Source of the DNA: an uncultured Alphaproteobacteria bacterium
GTDB lineage: Bacteria; Pseudomonadota; Alphaproteobacteria; CAAGCB01; CAG-977
Assembly (NCBI GenBank): GCA_944393745.1
Contig: CALYBD010000028.1
Span: 1-33,757, forward strand
Reading direction: 5' to 3'
Length of the DNA: 33,757 nucleotides
Made by a program: the position numbers and the translations under genes. Position 1 is the first letter of the stretch; every line of letters starts with the position of its first letter. The notes beneath the pieces were generated by a model. It was not told the DNA's origin. It did not search any database and worked only from the letters and a program-made list of their open reading frames with translations. Of this stretch, positions 7,989 through 16,261 are shown piece after piece.

Positions 7989-9242
7989 TTATGAAACCTT
8001 CTTAATCTGAAAAAACAACCGCAATTTCTTTGATAGTTTCATTTTTAAATGAAACAGGTCTTTTTCTTTTTTAGGTGAGGGCAGAGATTCAATATATTTT
8101 TTCCTATTACGTTTAGATAATTTGCACCATTTGTATAAAACAGCGTCATTATTTGTGTTATCCCATTCTTCTTTTGAAAGCTGAGATATTTTTTTTACGA
8201 TATTCAAAAACGTATATCCATATCGTTCATCGGGTTCCAGATACGTACCTTCGCCCCATTCGTTCCATGCATCTAAAAAAACAAAACATTCCTCTTTTGG
8301 CAGAGTTTGAAGCGCTTTTTTTGAAATTTCAGAGAGAAATACTTCATAGTTTTCAGGTGTCGCCTGATGAAAAATGACAGGATTATTTGTTTTCCGGCGC
8401 GCTGAATTATCCCATCTGGAAAAAACACTTTGAAACACAGGATACTTTTGTTCTTCACGTAAAATAGATTGTATTGCCGTTGTCCTATAATCTAAATAGG
8501 TCATTTCCATCGGTTCAAATGTTTTCGGTCGTTCTGCAGGATCAACACTTTCAATCCGAGACCAAGTCGGCGCTTTTTCAAGAACCGCATCATAATTGTA
8601 TTCGTTTGCTGAAATAGGGGCATTAATTTCGTCAACGGCTATCAAATAAAGTTCAATACCGTATTTTTCTTTTGCATATGCACGCAACTTCCCGGGAAAA
8701 TTCTTTGCATCAGGGATATTTCGGGGCTGATAAATGGACAAAACATGTTTTCCATTGACTCTGATGTATCTCGGATCCTTAAAAAATGGCATAATGTCGT
8801 CAACAAATTTTTCCCAAAACTTTGGCGCATAAGTTTGTTTTAAAAGAAGCTGTTCTTCTGCAATATCCCATTTTCTGCTCAAATTAAGATTTGCCCAACA
8901 AAGGAAAAAAGGAATATCAACTTCCGGCGTATTCAGCATATTAAAGATCGGTTTTTCAAAAAGTCTTCTTCCGTCAACCCAAGTATAATAAAAACTAAAA
9001 CCATAAATACCATGTTCTTTTGCCACCTTAGCTTGACGAATCATCAAATTAACATCTGCATTATCATAATATCCCCAATCTTTATGCGGTACTCGAGGTT
9101 GATCGTGTCCTTCAAATAACGGAAACGCGGATTTAACATTCTTCCAGTCTGTAAAACCCTTTCCCCACCATATTTCATTTTGAGGCTCTAAATATAAAAG
9201 TGTTTGATAGATAGCTATATATTTTAAAATGGAATCTGACAT
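7989..9242 (-). CDS. WbsX-like / GH99-like polysaccharide locus protein
   Basis: The sequence follows the Glyco_tran_WbsX pattern closely: NEIWWGKGFTDWKNVKSAFPLFEGHDQPRVP, then GYYDNADVNLMIRQAKVAKEHGIYGFSFYYTW, and near the end FVFLDAWNEWGEGTYLEPDERYG. The family is related in fold to GH99 glycosidases/transglycosidases and is common in O-antigen and capsule loci. Its biochemical role is not settled. The start at 9242 is preceded by GAGG and eight bases; an upstream in-frame start at 9269 would overlap the previous gene and is less likely. The length of 417 residues fits the family, which often stands alone or fused to GT2 domains. The C-terminal tail is basic and aromatic (KLSKKLRLFFQIKK). 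Confidence 0.82.
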   Translation of the reverse strand: MSDSILKYIAIYQTLLYLEPQNEIWWGKGFTDWKNVKSAFPLFEGHDQPRVPHKDWGYYDNADVNLMIRQAKVAKEHGIYGFSFYYTWVDGRRLFEKPIFNMLNTPEVDIPFFLCWANLNLSRKWDIAEEQLLLKQTYAPKFWEKFVDDIMPFFKDPRYIRVNGKHVLSIYQPRNIPDAKNFPGKLRAYAKEKYGIELYLIAVDEINAPISANEYNYDAVLEKAPTWSRIESVDPAERPKTFEPMEMTYLDYRTTAIQSILREEQKYPVFQSVFSRWDNSARRKTNNPVIFHQATPENYEVFLSEISKKALQTLPKEECFVFLDAWNEWGEGTYLEPDERYGYTFLNIVKKISQLSKEEWDNTNNDAVLYKWCKLSKRNRKKYIESLPSPKKEKDLFHLKMKLSKKLRLFFQIKKVS

Positions 9243-9258
9243 GTAAATATCCTCATCA

Positions 9259-9510
9259 TTAATGACCAATAAACGTATTTGTAAAATTAGAAAATTCCTG
9301 CCGCGAATTTTTTAAATCGTCTTTTTTAAAGACGTTATCGTCAAAAGCAAAAGCCACTTTATCCGCGAAGGATTTCAATACACCTTCGAACAAACCGTTG
9401 TCGCCACGTTTGTAAGTAGGCAAAAAAAAGCTCAGTTCCGGTTCTAAATTTTCAAAACCGGGCGCAGTGGTAAAAGTTGAGTTTTGAATCAATTCACGAA
9501 TTTTTGTCAT
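9259..9510 (-). CDS. Short ORF resembling the N-terminus of a GT2 glycosyltransferase
   Basis: This 83-residue frame lies between the metallophosphoesterase gene (overlap 17 bases) and the WbsX-like gene. The stretch PELSFFLPTYKRGDNGLFEGVLKS (about residues 24-47) looks like the first strand and helix of a GT2 glycosyltransferase (usual form P.vSviiPtYnR...l...l.S). What follows does not resemble a GT2 core, and no DXD or acceptor region exists. It may be a remnant of a GT2-WbsX fusion or of a replaced gene, or a small protein of its own. Its placement in the coupled operon and lack of internal stops make translation likely; function is unknown. Confidence 0.45.
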   Translation of the reverse strand: MTKIRELIQNSTFTTAPGFENLEPELSFFLPTYKRGDNGLFEGVLKSFADKVAFAFDDNVFKKDDLKNSRQEFSNFTNTFIGH

Positions 9511-10147
9511 TTCCTCGTCTCCGGTAATATTGGATTAAATTATCGCCGTATGATTTTTCTTTCATTCGATTGATAAAACTTTCCAAATCATAGTGATTTT
9601 CATGAAGTAAAAATAGATTGCTCTCGCTGTCAAATTCCGCCCAACAAATTGTTGATTTATTGGCTCTGTTTTGCCCAATACTGCCAACGTTAACAAGATG
9701 AACATCCGTGTTTTGGTACTCGTTCTGGTAATGTGTGTGGCCTACGCATAAATTACCGATCACACAGTTCGTTTTCGACTGATATAGATAAACCCATTTC
9801 CCGTTTTTTTTAACGGAATGGCGAAATTCAAAATCCCCCAAACAAGCACTTTCGTTGTCAGGCAAAAGGTCAAATCGTGTAAAAAGCGGAAAAGAGCATT
9901 TAAAAAACTCTTGTGCCAGAGAAGAACAATCTGACGCGTTTTTCTTTTTGAAGTTTTCTTCGTGATTCCCCTTTAAGATAATTACGTTCGACAATGAACA
10001 AACCGTTTCTAAACATAAATCACTGTCCGGCCCGTATCCGACTATGTCCCCCAAACAAATAAAAGCATCACAAAAAGAACTCGCTTCCAAGAAGGCCTTT
10101 AAAGCGGGATAATTGCCATGCACATCGGAAAACACTGCGTACTTCAT
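9494..10147 (-). CDS. Calcineurin-like metallophosphoesterase
   Basis: A metal-dependent phosphoesterase of the YfcE/Metallophos_2 type. The motifs are in order: FSDVHGN (about residues 6-12), GDIVGYGP (about 33-40), GNHE (about 60-63), and later GHTH. These supply the two-metal ligands, so the active site looks complete. The start is the ATG at 10147, which shares its A with the upstream stop (TGATG), behind GAGG; TTG and GTG codons just upstream are alternatives. Family members hydrolyse phosphomonoesters or diesters. In this operon it may dephosphorylate a sugar or glycerol-phosphate intermediate, but the substrate cannot be read from sequence. Confidence 0.8.
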   Translation of the reverse strand: MKYAVFSDVHGNYPALKAFLEASSFCDAFICLGDIVGYGPDSDLCLETVCSLSNVIILKGNHEENFKKKNASDCSSLAQEFFKCSFPLFTRFDLLPDNESACLGDFEFRHSVKKNGKWVYLYQSKTNCVIGNLCVGHTHYQNEYQNTDVHLVNVGSIGQNRANKSTICWAEFDSESNLFLLHENHYDLESFINRMKEKSYGDNLIQYYRRRGNDKNS

Positions 10148-11160
10148 CACCAAAAGACCTCTTCATAATACCGTAAAAAATGTTTACCGATCTGTGGATT
10201 CAAATTGTTGTAAGATTTTTGGAACAAGATGTTCCAAATTGTCGCTTCTAAGGCATTAAAGCCTAGATGTGCGCGGGGGCCTTCAGTTGATGAATAACGA
10301 CCATTGATTTCAAACGCTTCGGGAATCTTGCCGTCGCGAAGTCGCAACTGAACATTAAAGGCACCACCTTTAAAGCCTTCCTCAATAAAGCTTTTCATAA
10401 TTTTTCGGCAGTATTCATAAATGTTGTTATCATAAACGACATTGCCAAAGCCGGAAGCACCGTCAACCGTCAGCGTTCGTTCCATAATGATGTAAAAATC
10501 CTTATGGCTGATAAAATCCAAATAGCAACCGACTGTGTATTCTTTATCCGAAGAACCGATATATTCTTGGATTATGATGTTTTCTGGATTATCAAATAAT
10601 TTTGTTGGAAAATCTTGCGCCGATTGAATGAGATGTATATTTCGAGAAGCCGAACTTTTGCGAGGCTTGATTATGACAGGATAACCATATTGGTTACAAA
10701 AATCATTTTTATCTGAATATAAGGCCGTCGCGGGAGCAGAAATTTTTTTATTCTTGAAAAAGCGACTTAATTTATATTTATCGGTCGTAATATCGACAAA
10801 TTTTAAATCAAGTCCCATGACTTTATTTTTATATTCTTCTTCTTGCTTTAAATTCGCCAATGCGTAAATCTCATGTTCGGTGCCGCCAAAAATCAAATCG
10901 ATTTGATTTTCTTCGCAAATTTTTTTTATCGCCGAAATATACTCGGGATCTTTTGCAATCGGGACTATAAACGTTTTAACGACAGGTACTTTATAAAAGC
11001 CTGTACTGTTATAAAAAAAAGCAGCGCAAAAAGGCTCACTGTTTGTGTAAAAAACGTTAATTTTTTCCTTTAAAGAAGATAAATTCAAAGCACGAAAAAG
11101 ACTTTGCCCCATGACAGAGCCTCCGCCTGTGATCAGAATATTGATCTTATCCGATATCAT
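10147..11160 (-). CDS. ATP-grasp enzyme (carbamoyl-phosphate-synthase-like)
   Basis: A 337-residue ATP-grasp protein. The N-terminal pre-ATP-grasp Rossmann-like part reads NILITGGGSVMGQSL, then DLIFGGTEHEIYAL. The ATP-binding part has YGYPVIIKPRKSSASRNIHLI, IIQEYIGSSDKEYTVGCYLD, and the metal-binding end PEAFEINGRYSSTEGPRAHLGFN. Such enzymes activate a carboxylate as acyl phosphate and join it to an amine or other nucleophile. In glycan loci they are suspected of making amide- or aminoacyl-modified sugars. GGAGG precedes the start by nine bases; the gene overlaps the SDR gene upstream by 14 bases and the phosphoesterase by one. Substrates are unknown. It is only loosely similar to the second ATP-grasp enzyme at 16258-17325. 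Confidence 0.78.
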   Translation of the reverse strand: MISDKINILITGGGSVMGQSLFRALNLSSLKEKINVFYTNSEPFCAAFFYNSTGFYKVPVVKTFIVPIAKDPEYISAIKKICEENQIDLIFGGTEHEIYALANLKQEEEYKNKVMGLDLKFVDITTDKYKLSRFFKNKKISAPATALYSDKNDFCNQYGYPVIIKPRKSSASRNIHLIQSAQDFPTKLFDNPENIIIQEYIGSSDKEYTVGCYLDFISHKDFYIIMERTLTVDGASGFGNVVYDNNIYEYCRKIMKSFIEEGFKGGAFNVQLRLRDGKIPEAFEINGRYSSTEGPRAHLGFNALEATIWNILFQKSYNNLNPQIGKHFLRYYEEVFW

Positions 11161-11965
11161 GAAGGTAATCCTCCAAAGCAGTTTCCATCGTGTATTTGAA
11201 TTGATAACCGCTGGATATCAACGCATCATTTCTCATAGTACGAATGTCAATTGATGAGGAGCCGGCAATTTCCTCAATATCCAATCCGGTTTTTGCCGAC
11301 AAAAAAGAAATGATGTCTTTAACAGAATACGGCGTACTAAAACAAACATTATACACGCGGTGGGAAAAAAGATTTGCATTTAGAACAAAGAATTTAATTA
11401 TTTCAACTAACTCTTTGATATAAATATAATTACGAATCTTCTGCCCATCACCATAGAGCGCTAAAGGACTTTTCTTTTCGATCTTTTCCTGAATGGCATG
11501 AAACAAATTCCCATGCCTTTGATCCTTACCGAAAACATCTCCAATACGAAGTATGGTCGCTGAAAGGTCTTTATTTAAAAAACAAATCTGTTCTCCGGTT
11601 ATCTTGGATAATGCATAGTAATCGCTGGCTCTAGGAAAATCATCTGTTTCTACACAATCTGTTTTACATGAATAAATATTATTACTAGAAGCATATATCA
11701 GTGATATGCCGTTTTTTGCACAAAAATCAGTCACAGCCGAATCTGTTAAAAAATTCTGTTGAAACATATCTGACGTTGAAGGAGCGATTTTTGCTCCCAA
11801 GTGAATAAAAACAGTGGCATCGGAATCTTGTATTTCATCAAACGGATAAACAGTTAACCCATTTAAAAAAGAGCTTGCAACATATCCGCGACACCCGCTA
11901 ACAATGATTTTTTTCCCGTTTAAGGTCGTTGTCACCGTCTTTTGGCAAAAATTATTACTTAGCAT
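11147..11965 (-). CDS. NAD-dependent epimerase/dehydratase (extended SDR)
   Basis: A nucleotide-sugar-modifying short-chain dehydrogenase. KKIIVSGCRGYVASSF is the nucleotide-binding turn; the canonical GxxGxxG reads GCRGYVAS, so the third Gly is Ala. IYASSNNIYS holds the Ser region and YYALSKITGEQ the catalytic YxxxK. ILRIGDVFG and IYIKELVEIIKFF are typical of the extended family. At 272 residues it is slightly short. It overlaps the DegT-type aminotransferase gene (11 bases) and the ATP-grasp gene (14 bases). It probably epimerises, reduces or dehydrates the sugar made by this block; the exact reaction is not readable. Confidence 0.8.
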   Translation of the reverse strand: MLSNNFCQKTVTTTLNGKKIIVSGCRGYVASSFLNGLTVYPFDEIQDSDATVFIHLGAKIAPSTSDMFQQNFLTDSAVTDFCAKNGISLIYASSNNIYSCKTDCVETDDFPRASDYYALSKITGEQICFLNKDLSATILRIGDVFGKDQRHGNLFHAIQEKIEKKSPLALYGDGQKIRNYIYIKELVEIIKFFVLNANLFSHRVYNVCFSTPYSVKDIISFLSAKTGLDIEEIAGSSSIDIRTMRNDALISSGYQFKYTMETALEDYLHDIG

Positions 11966-13097
11966 ATTTTTTCACCATTTCAGCCACATACATCACATCG
12001 TCATGCGTCAAATGAATATGCAACGGTAATGACAACGTATGTTCAGAAGCATACAAAGAACATGGGCATGTTCCTTTTGCATAGGCGTACATCTTATATT
12101 CCGTATTATCACGATAATGAACTCCGGGAAAAACACCAACGTCATTTAATGCCAAAAGCAATTCATCGCGATTGTTCACTAAAATCTGATACAAGTGACG
12201 AGAAGACTCGCAATCCGGCGCAACAGGAACGATACGAACATTCGGACAATCTTGAAAAGCGACATCATACCAGCCGGCAATTGTACGACGATAGGCGTTG
12301 TCTGCATCCAGATATTTTAAAGACACCAAACCGATAGATGCCATAATGGAATTGCCGTGATCTTTATGTCCCAGATATTCAACGTCGTATTTCCATTTAT
12401 AAGCACCACCTCCGGCTGATCTGGCAAAAGTGTCTTTGTTAATACCCAGCCAAGACTTTTTGCGCACGATTTCATCATGTTCAGCGTCCTTGAAACAAAT
12501 CATGCCACTGTCACCTGTCGGACAATTTTTAACCGCCTGATACGAATAAATAATCACATCAGCAACATCTTTTCCGGGAAGCGAGCCGTCTTTGTAACGC
12601 GTCCCCGCCATATGAGCCGCATCTAATATCAATTTTAATCCGTTTTCTTTGCAGATGGACGCAATTTCTGCAAGACGTCCAGTGTTTCCGCCAAGCCCTA
12701 CAAACATAACGGCGCGCGTTTTTTCGGAAATACGTTCCTTTACCGATTGCGGAGAAAGGCAGAGATATTCATCAACATCAGCAAAAACAACTTTCATATT
12801 GTTGTATAAAACCGCATGGTTCGTTGATACAAACGTCATTGGAGTGGAAATGATTTCATCACCATCCAACCAACCGTTTTGTTCTTTTAAAATATTAACG
12901 GCCAAATCAAGCCCTACTGTTGCGGAATTTAAATAATGCGCATACGGCAACCCGGTAAATTCTTTCCATTTTTCTTCTAATTCAAGGGTTTTGAAACCTA
13001 ACCCCGTCCAACCCTTTTCCAGACATTCGCGAATTTCGCTCAAGCATTCTTCCACACGAAATGTCGGTACAAACAATTGGATTTTTTTATCAGTCAT
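11955..13097 (-). CDS. DegT/DnrJ/EryC1/StrS-family aminotransferase (first)
   Basis: A PLP-dependent aminotransferase-fold protein of 380 residues. Visible landmarks are YLNSATVGLDLA (phosphate-binding region near 55-66), LILDAAHMAGTRY (the Asp that contacts the pyridine nitrogen, about 159) and SYQAVKN with the probable PLP lysine at 190. Family members convert keto-sugar nucleotides to amino sugars using glutamate. It starts within an ATGA overlap with the HAD phosphatase gene. It is distinct from the FdtB-like enzyme at 18603-19691: the lysine context is SYQAVKN rather than SFYPGKN. It therefore probably acts on a different keto intermediate, perhaps one made by the neighbouring TPP enzyme or SDR. 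Confidence 0.83.
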   Translation of the reverse strand: MTDKKIQLFVPTFRVEECLSEIRECLEKGWTGLGFKTLELEEKWKEFTGLPYAHYLNSATVGLDLAVNILKEQNGWLDGDEIISTPMTFVSTNHAVLYNNMKVVFADVDEYLCLSPQSVKERISEKTRAVMFVGLGGNTGRLAEIASICKENGLKLILDAAHMAGTRYKDGSLPGKDVADVIIYSYQAVKNCPTGDSGMICFKDAEHDEIVRKKSWLGINKDTFARSAGGGAYKWKYDVEYLGHKDHGNSIMASIGLVSLKYLDADNAYRRTIAGWYDVAFQDCPNVRIVPVAPDCESSRHLYQILVNNRDELLLALNDVGVFPGVHYRDNTEYKMYAYAKGTCPCSLYASEHTLSLPLHIHLTHDDVMYVAEMVKKYAK

Positions 13098-13705
13098 CTG
13101 TTTAAATCCTTTATACTTTTAATTTGTTGATCCGGTTCATAGGTTTTTAAAATTTCCAAAGCAGTAAATCCGTAAGAAACAGCTACCGAACGAACATTCA
13201 ACGCTTTTGCCGTCAAAATATCATGACCGGTATCCCCGATCAAAAGATCCTCAGGATCAAGAGTGCTGATTTCCTGTCTGATTAAATCCTCTTTTGTTTT
13301 AACCGCTTCGGTAACCAGCACTTTTTTAAAGAATCCGAGCAACCCCAAAGCCTGTAATTGCCCGAGGGTTTTTTGCTTAAACTGGCGCGCCGTAACGACA
13401 TAAAGGGTGTAATCCTTTTGCAATTCGGACAGCATTTCGGGAACGTTCGGATAAATGGTGTCCATTGCCAGATATTCGTCCGTTTCAATCAGCGACAGCC
13501 ATTCTTTTTCAAAAACCTTAAAGCGTTCCTCGTCGTATCCAAAACGCTGTTGCAAAATCATCTGATGATTAACTTTATGGCGTTTCAAATCCCAGTATTC
13601 CGAATAGGTCAATTTTGATTGCGGCACTAAAAATTGGAACAGTGAATACATACGTTTCCCCGCGTTAATCAAAGTCCCGTCCAAATCAAAAAAGATATTG
13701 TTCAT
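13094..13705 (-). CDS. HAD-superfamily phosphatase (Gph/PGP-like)
   Basis: A 203-residue haloacid-dehalogenase-type hydrolase. Motif I is FFDLDGTLI with nucleophile Asp7 and acid/base Asp9; motif II is VVTARQ; motif IV is LIGDTGHDILTAKALNV. The insertion between motifs I and II is helical, a C1-type cap, as in phosphoglycolate phosphatases. It should hydrolyse a small phosphate ester in the cytoplasm. It overlaps the TPP-enzyme gene upstream and the aminotransferase gene downstream by four bases each. The tight coupling suggests that it removes phosphate from an intermediate of the same pathway. Confidence 0.85.
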   Translation of the reverse strand: MNNIFFDLDGTLINAGKRMYSLFQFLVPQSKLTYSEYWDLKRHKVNHQMILQQRFGYDEERFKVFEKEWLSLIETDEYLAMDTIYPNVPEMLSELQKDYTLYVVTARQFKQKTLGQLQALGLLGFFKKVLVTEAVKTKEDLIRQEISTLDPEDLLIGDTGHDILTAKALNVRSVAVSYGFTALEILKTYEPDQQIKSIKDLNR

Positions 13706-15345
13706 GACCTGTTTCCCCCGTAAATTTCAGGAAAATCAAAACGGGTCATCGCGCGAGATACTTCCGCGGGAAAATCTATCTCAATCAAAGCCGGAGAATT
13801 ACTGTTTAAAATCGTCGGCAAAGAGGATTTTTCAAAAAGGTGATACGCAATGCCGTAAGCAAAAGCCAGCTTTTCCAAATCAGGCACGCCGTATCCGACT
13901 TTCGTCCCGACAAAGCGGCTGTCGTGGTATTTCATTTGGGCTTCCCGAATCATGCCTAAAGAATTATTGTTGAAAATAAAAATCTTTATCGGAAGTCGCG
14001 TCGCGCTGACGGATTGCAATTCCTGCATATTCATTTGAAAGCCTCCGTCGCCCGAAAAACAAATAACGGGGCGTTCGGGATATGCGAAACAAGCCCCAAC
14101 GGCTGCTGGAAGCGAATATCCCATGCACCCCAAGCCGCCGGAAGTCAGAAAGCGTTGTCCTTTTTTCAAAGTCCAACCTTGCGCCACCCACATTTGATTT
14201 TGCCCGACATCCGTCGTGATAACTGCGTCTGCGGGGGCTAAATCGGAAATTTCCTTGACAATCCCAACCGGCTGAAATTCTTTTTGCGTATAAAGGGGGG
14301 CAAATTTTTCCTTTAACTGATCGATTTCCGACAACCATTCTTTCGGCGCTTTGAATTCGGCGAGTTCAATCGCCTTATTCAAAAACGCTTTGATGTCGGC
14401 GTGTATCTTTAAATGCGTAAAGGCGGAATGCTTTAATTCCATGTCGTCAATATCGACGTGTATGATTTGCGCGTTCGGAGCGTATTGCTTTATGTCTTTG
14501 CCGACCTGCCGTTTGGCGAAGCGCGTTCCCAAAGCCAAAATGACGTCCGCCGATTGCACCGCTAAATTTGCGGCAAAACCGCCGTAATTTCCCGAAAATC
14601 CGATTTCCGTCGTCGTTCGAATATCAAATCCCATCAATGTTTTGACGGTCGGCAGGGCGGTCTTGTTTACAAAGCGTTCCAATTCGTCTTCGGCATCGGC
14701 CAAACGAACGCCGCCGCCGATTAAGATGAGAGGTCTTTTGGCAAAACGAAGCAAAGACAAAGCTTGCGCCGTTTTTTGTTCGTCCGCTGAAAAGACGGAA
14801 GCGGTTTTCGTTTCCTTTATTGCGGAATCGTCCGTTTCGCTCATCAGTATATTCATCGGAATATCCAGAAGAACCGCGCCTTTGCGCCCCGAATAAGCCG
14901 CGTCCAAAGCTTCGCGCAAAATATCCCCGACTTCCGATACGCCAGTGATTTGTTTGGCGTATTTCGTCAAAGGACGCGCCATTGAAACGGCATCAATTTC
15001 TTGAAATCCGTTTTGGCGAACGTTTTTTTCTTTTAAATCAAACGTATTGACTTGTCCCGTGATGAACAGGCAGGGAATGGAATCCAAATGAGCCTGTGCA
15101 ATCGCCGAAACCAGATTGGTCGCCCCGGGGCCGTTCGTCACAACGGTGACCGAACATTTTTTCGTCAGTCTGGCGTAAGCTTCCGCCGCAAATCCGGAAG
15201 CCTGCTCGTGATAGCATTGAATATAGCGCAATCCGGCAATCGTCATCGCGTCGATTAAAGGCGTGACCGCGCCGCCCTGATAACCGAAAAAGCAATCGAT
15301 GTCGTTTTGTTTTAAAAACAGGGCTATATAATCACAGACGCGCAT
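13702..15345 (-). CDS. Thiamine-diphosphate-dependent enzyme, acetolactate-synthase-like
   Basis: This 547-residue protein has all three domains of the acetolactate synthase/pyruvate oxidase family. The N-terminal TPP Pyr domain carries the activating Glu in CYHEQASGFAAEAYAR (about residue 47). The middle domain has RPLILIGGGVRLADAE. The C-terminal PP domain has GDGGFQMNMQELQSV...FNNNSLGM, the GDG-to-NN metal-TPP motif. I chose ATG 15345 because AAGGGG lies before it and family homology begins there. Its place in a sugar operon argues against housekeeping IlvB: related enzymes such as YerE make branched sugars from keto-sugars and pyruvate. No small IlvN-type subunit gene is nearby. Its base composition looks richer in GC than the 3-10 kb part of the operon. 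Confidence 0.83.
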   Translation of the reverse strand: MRVCDYIALFLKQNDIDCFFGYQGGAVTPLIDAMTIAGLRYIQCYHEQASGFAAEAYARLTKKCSVTVVTNGPGATNLVSAIAQAHLDSIPCLFITGQVNTFDLKEKNVRQNGFQEIDAVSMARPLTKYAKQITGVSEVGDILREALDAAYSGRKGAVLLDIPMNILMSETDDSAIKETKTASVFSADEQKTAQALSLLRFAKRPLILIGGGVRLADAEDELERFVNKTALPTVKTLMGFDIRTTTEIGFSGNYGGFAANLAVQSADVILALGTRFAKRQVGKDIKQYAPNAQIIHVDIDDMELKHSAFTHLKIHADIKAFLNKAIELAEFKAPKEWLSEIDQLKEKFAPLYTQKEFQPVGIVKEISDLAPADAVITTDVGQNQMWVAQGWTLKKGQRFLTSGGLGCMGYSLPAAVGACFAYPERPVICFSGDGGFQMNMQELQSVSATRLPIKIFIFNNNSLGMIREAQMKYHDSRFVGTKVGYGVPDLEKLAFAYGIAYHLFEKSSLPTILNSNSPALIEIDFPAEVSRAMTRFDFPEIYGGNRS

Positions 15346-16261
15346 ATAAATCCCCTTTTTTATAATAATCGACATAGGCGCGGATACCGTCTTCAATCGG
15401 CGTTTCGATCATGCCGAAAACCTGTTTCATCTTGGTGTTGTCAAAACGATTGGAACGTCCTGCTGGCGCTTCCGTAAAAACGATATCCGGCATTTTTTCC
15501 ATAATCCGGTAAATAAGATAAACAATGTCCTTGATGCGCACGGCTTGTTCCGAAACAAGATTGATTGCCCCTTTCGGTTCATCAAAATCGATTGCTTTTA
15601 AAATACATTCGCAACAATCATCGACCAGAAGCTGACTGCGGAAGTCTTCTCCGTTCCCGAAGATGCGGATTGTCTGTCCGTTCTCAATCCGGCGAACAAA
15701 AGAAGACACGATTTTGGAATAAACTTCTTCTCCGTTGCCATAGATTTGTCCCAGTCGTAAAATCTGCAAAACAAAGCCGTCCGTTTTGGATTTTTCATCT
15801 AAATATTTTTCGCACATTATTTTTGAAGCAGCGTACATCGTATCAGCGGCTAACGGCGTTTCTTCTGAAATGATATTTCCGTTACTTTGATAAATGCCCT
15901 GATAAACATCTACAGAACTGATATAAATCACTTTTTGAGGAACAGAAGGCAAATTTTCATACAAGTGTATCGTGTTGCGGACGTTTGCAATGAATTTGGA
16001 ATCATTTTCGGGCAGATAGTCCGCTTTTGTGCGCGGAACTGCTGAGCCTAAATGAACAACAACATTGATTCTATCAATTCCGGCTTTGGCAAAATCGTCC
16101 TTTGTAAAAGTATAGTCGTTATGAGGAATACACAGATAACCGTCAACCGGTTTTCCCGAAAGCAGGATAATGCGATCCTTTGAAAAATCGCCGCTTTCAG
16201 CGATTTTCCGCAAGAGCGTCTTTCCGACAAAGCCTGTCGCGCCTGTAATCAGGATATTCAT
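15332..16261 (-). CDS. NAD-dependent epimerase/dehydratase (extended SDR, second)
   Basis: A canonical extended SDR. TGATGFVGKTLL at the N-terminus is the NAD(P)-binding GxxGxxG, VVHLGSAVPRT follows, IYISSVDVYQG holds the catalytic Ser, and YAASKIMCEKYL gives the YxxxK pair. LQILRLGQIYG and LLVDDCCECILKAI are typical of the family. At 309 residues it has normal length. It overlaps the ATP-grasp gene upstream by ATGA and runs 14 bases into the TPP-enzyme gene. It is likely a nucleotide-sugar epimerase, reductase or dehydratase; the substrate is unknown. This SDR beside an ATP-grasp gene mirrors the SDR/ATP-grasp pair at 10147-11965. Confidence 0.85.
   Translation of the reverse strand: MNILITGATGFVGKTLLRKIAESGDFSKDRIILLSGKPVDGYLCIPHNDYTFTKDDFAKAGIDRINVVVHLGSAVPRTKADYLPENDSKFIANVRNTIHLYENLPSVPQKVIYISSVDVYQGIYQSNGNIISEETPLAADTMYAASKIMCEKYLDEKSKTDGFVLQILRLGQIYGNGEEVYSKIVSSFVRRIENGQTIRIFGNGEDFRSQLLVDDCCECILKAIDFDEPKGAINLVSEQAVRIKDIVYLIYRIMEKMPDIVFTEAPAGRSNRFDNTKMKQVFGMIETPIEDGIRAYVDYYKKGDLYARL

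Noticed and set aside
13964-14338. 124-codon - strand frame inside the TPP-enzyme gene
   Set aside because: It lies in another frame of the same strand within a gene whose TPP motif covers this stretch.
13702-15345. Housekeeping acetolactate synthase ilvB
   Set aside because: The fold fits, but there is no ilvN beside it, and the gene is embedded with four-base or larger overlaps in a sugar operon, so a housekeeping label would be misleading.
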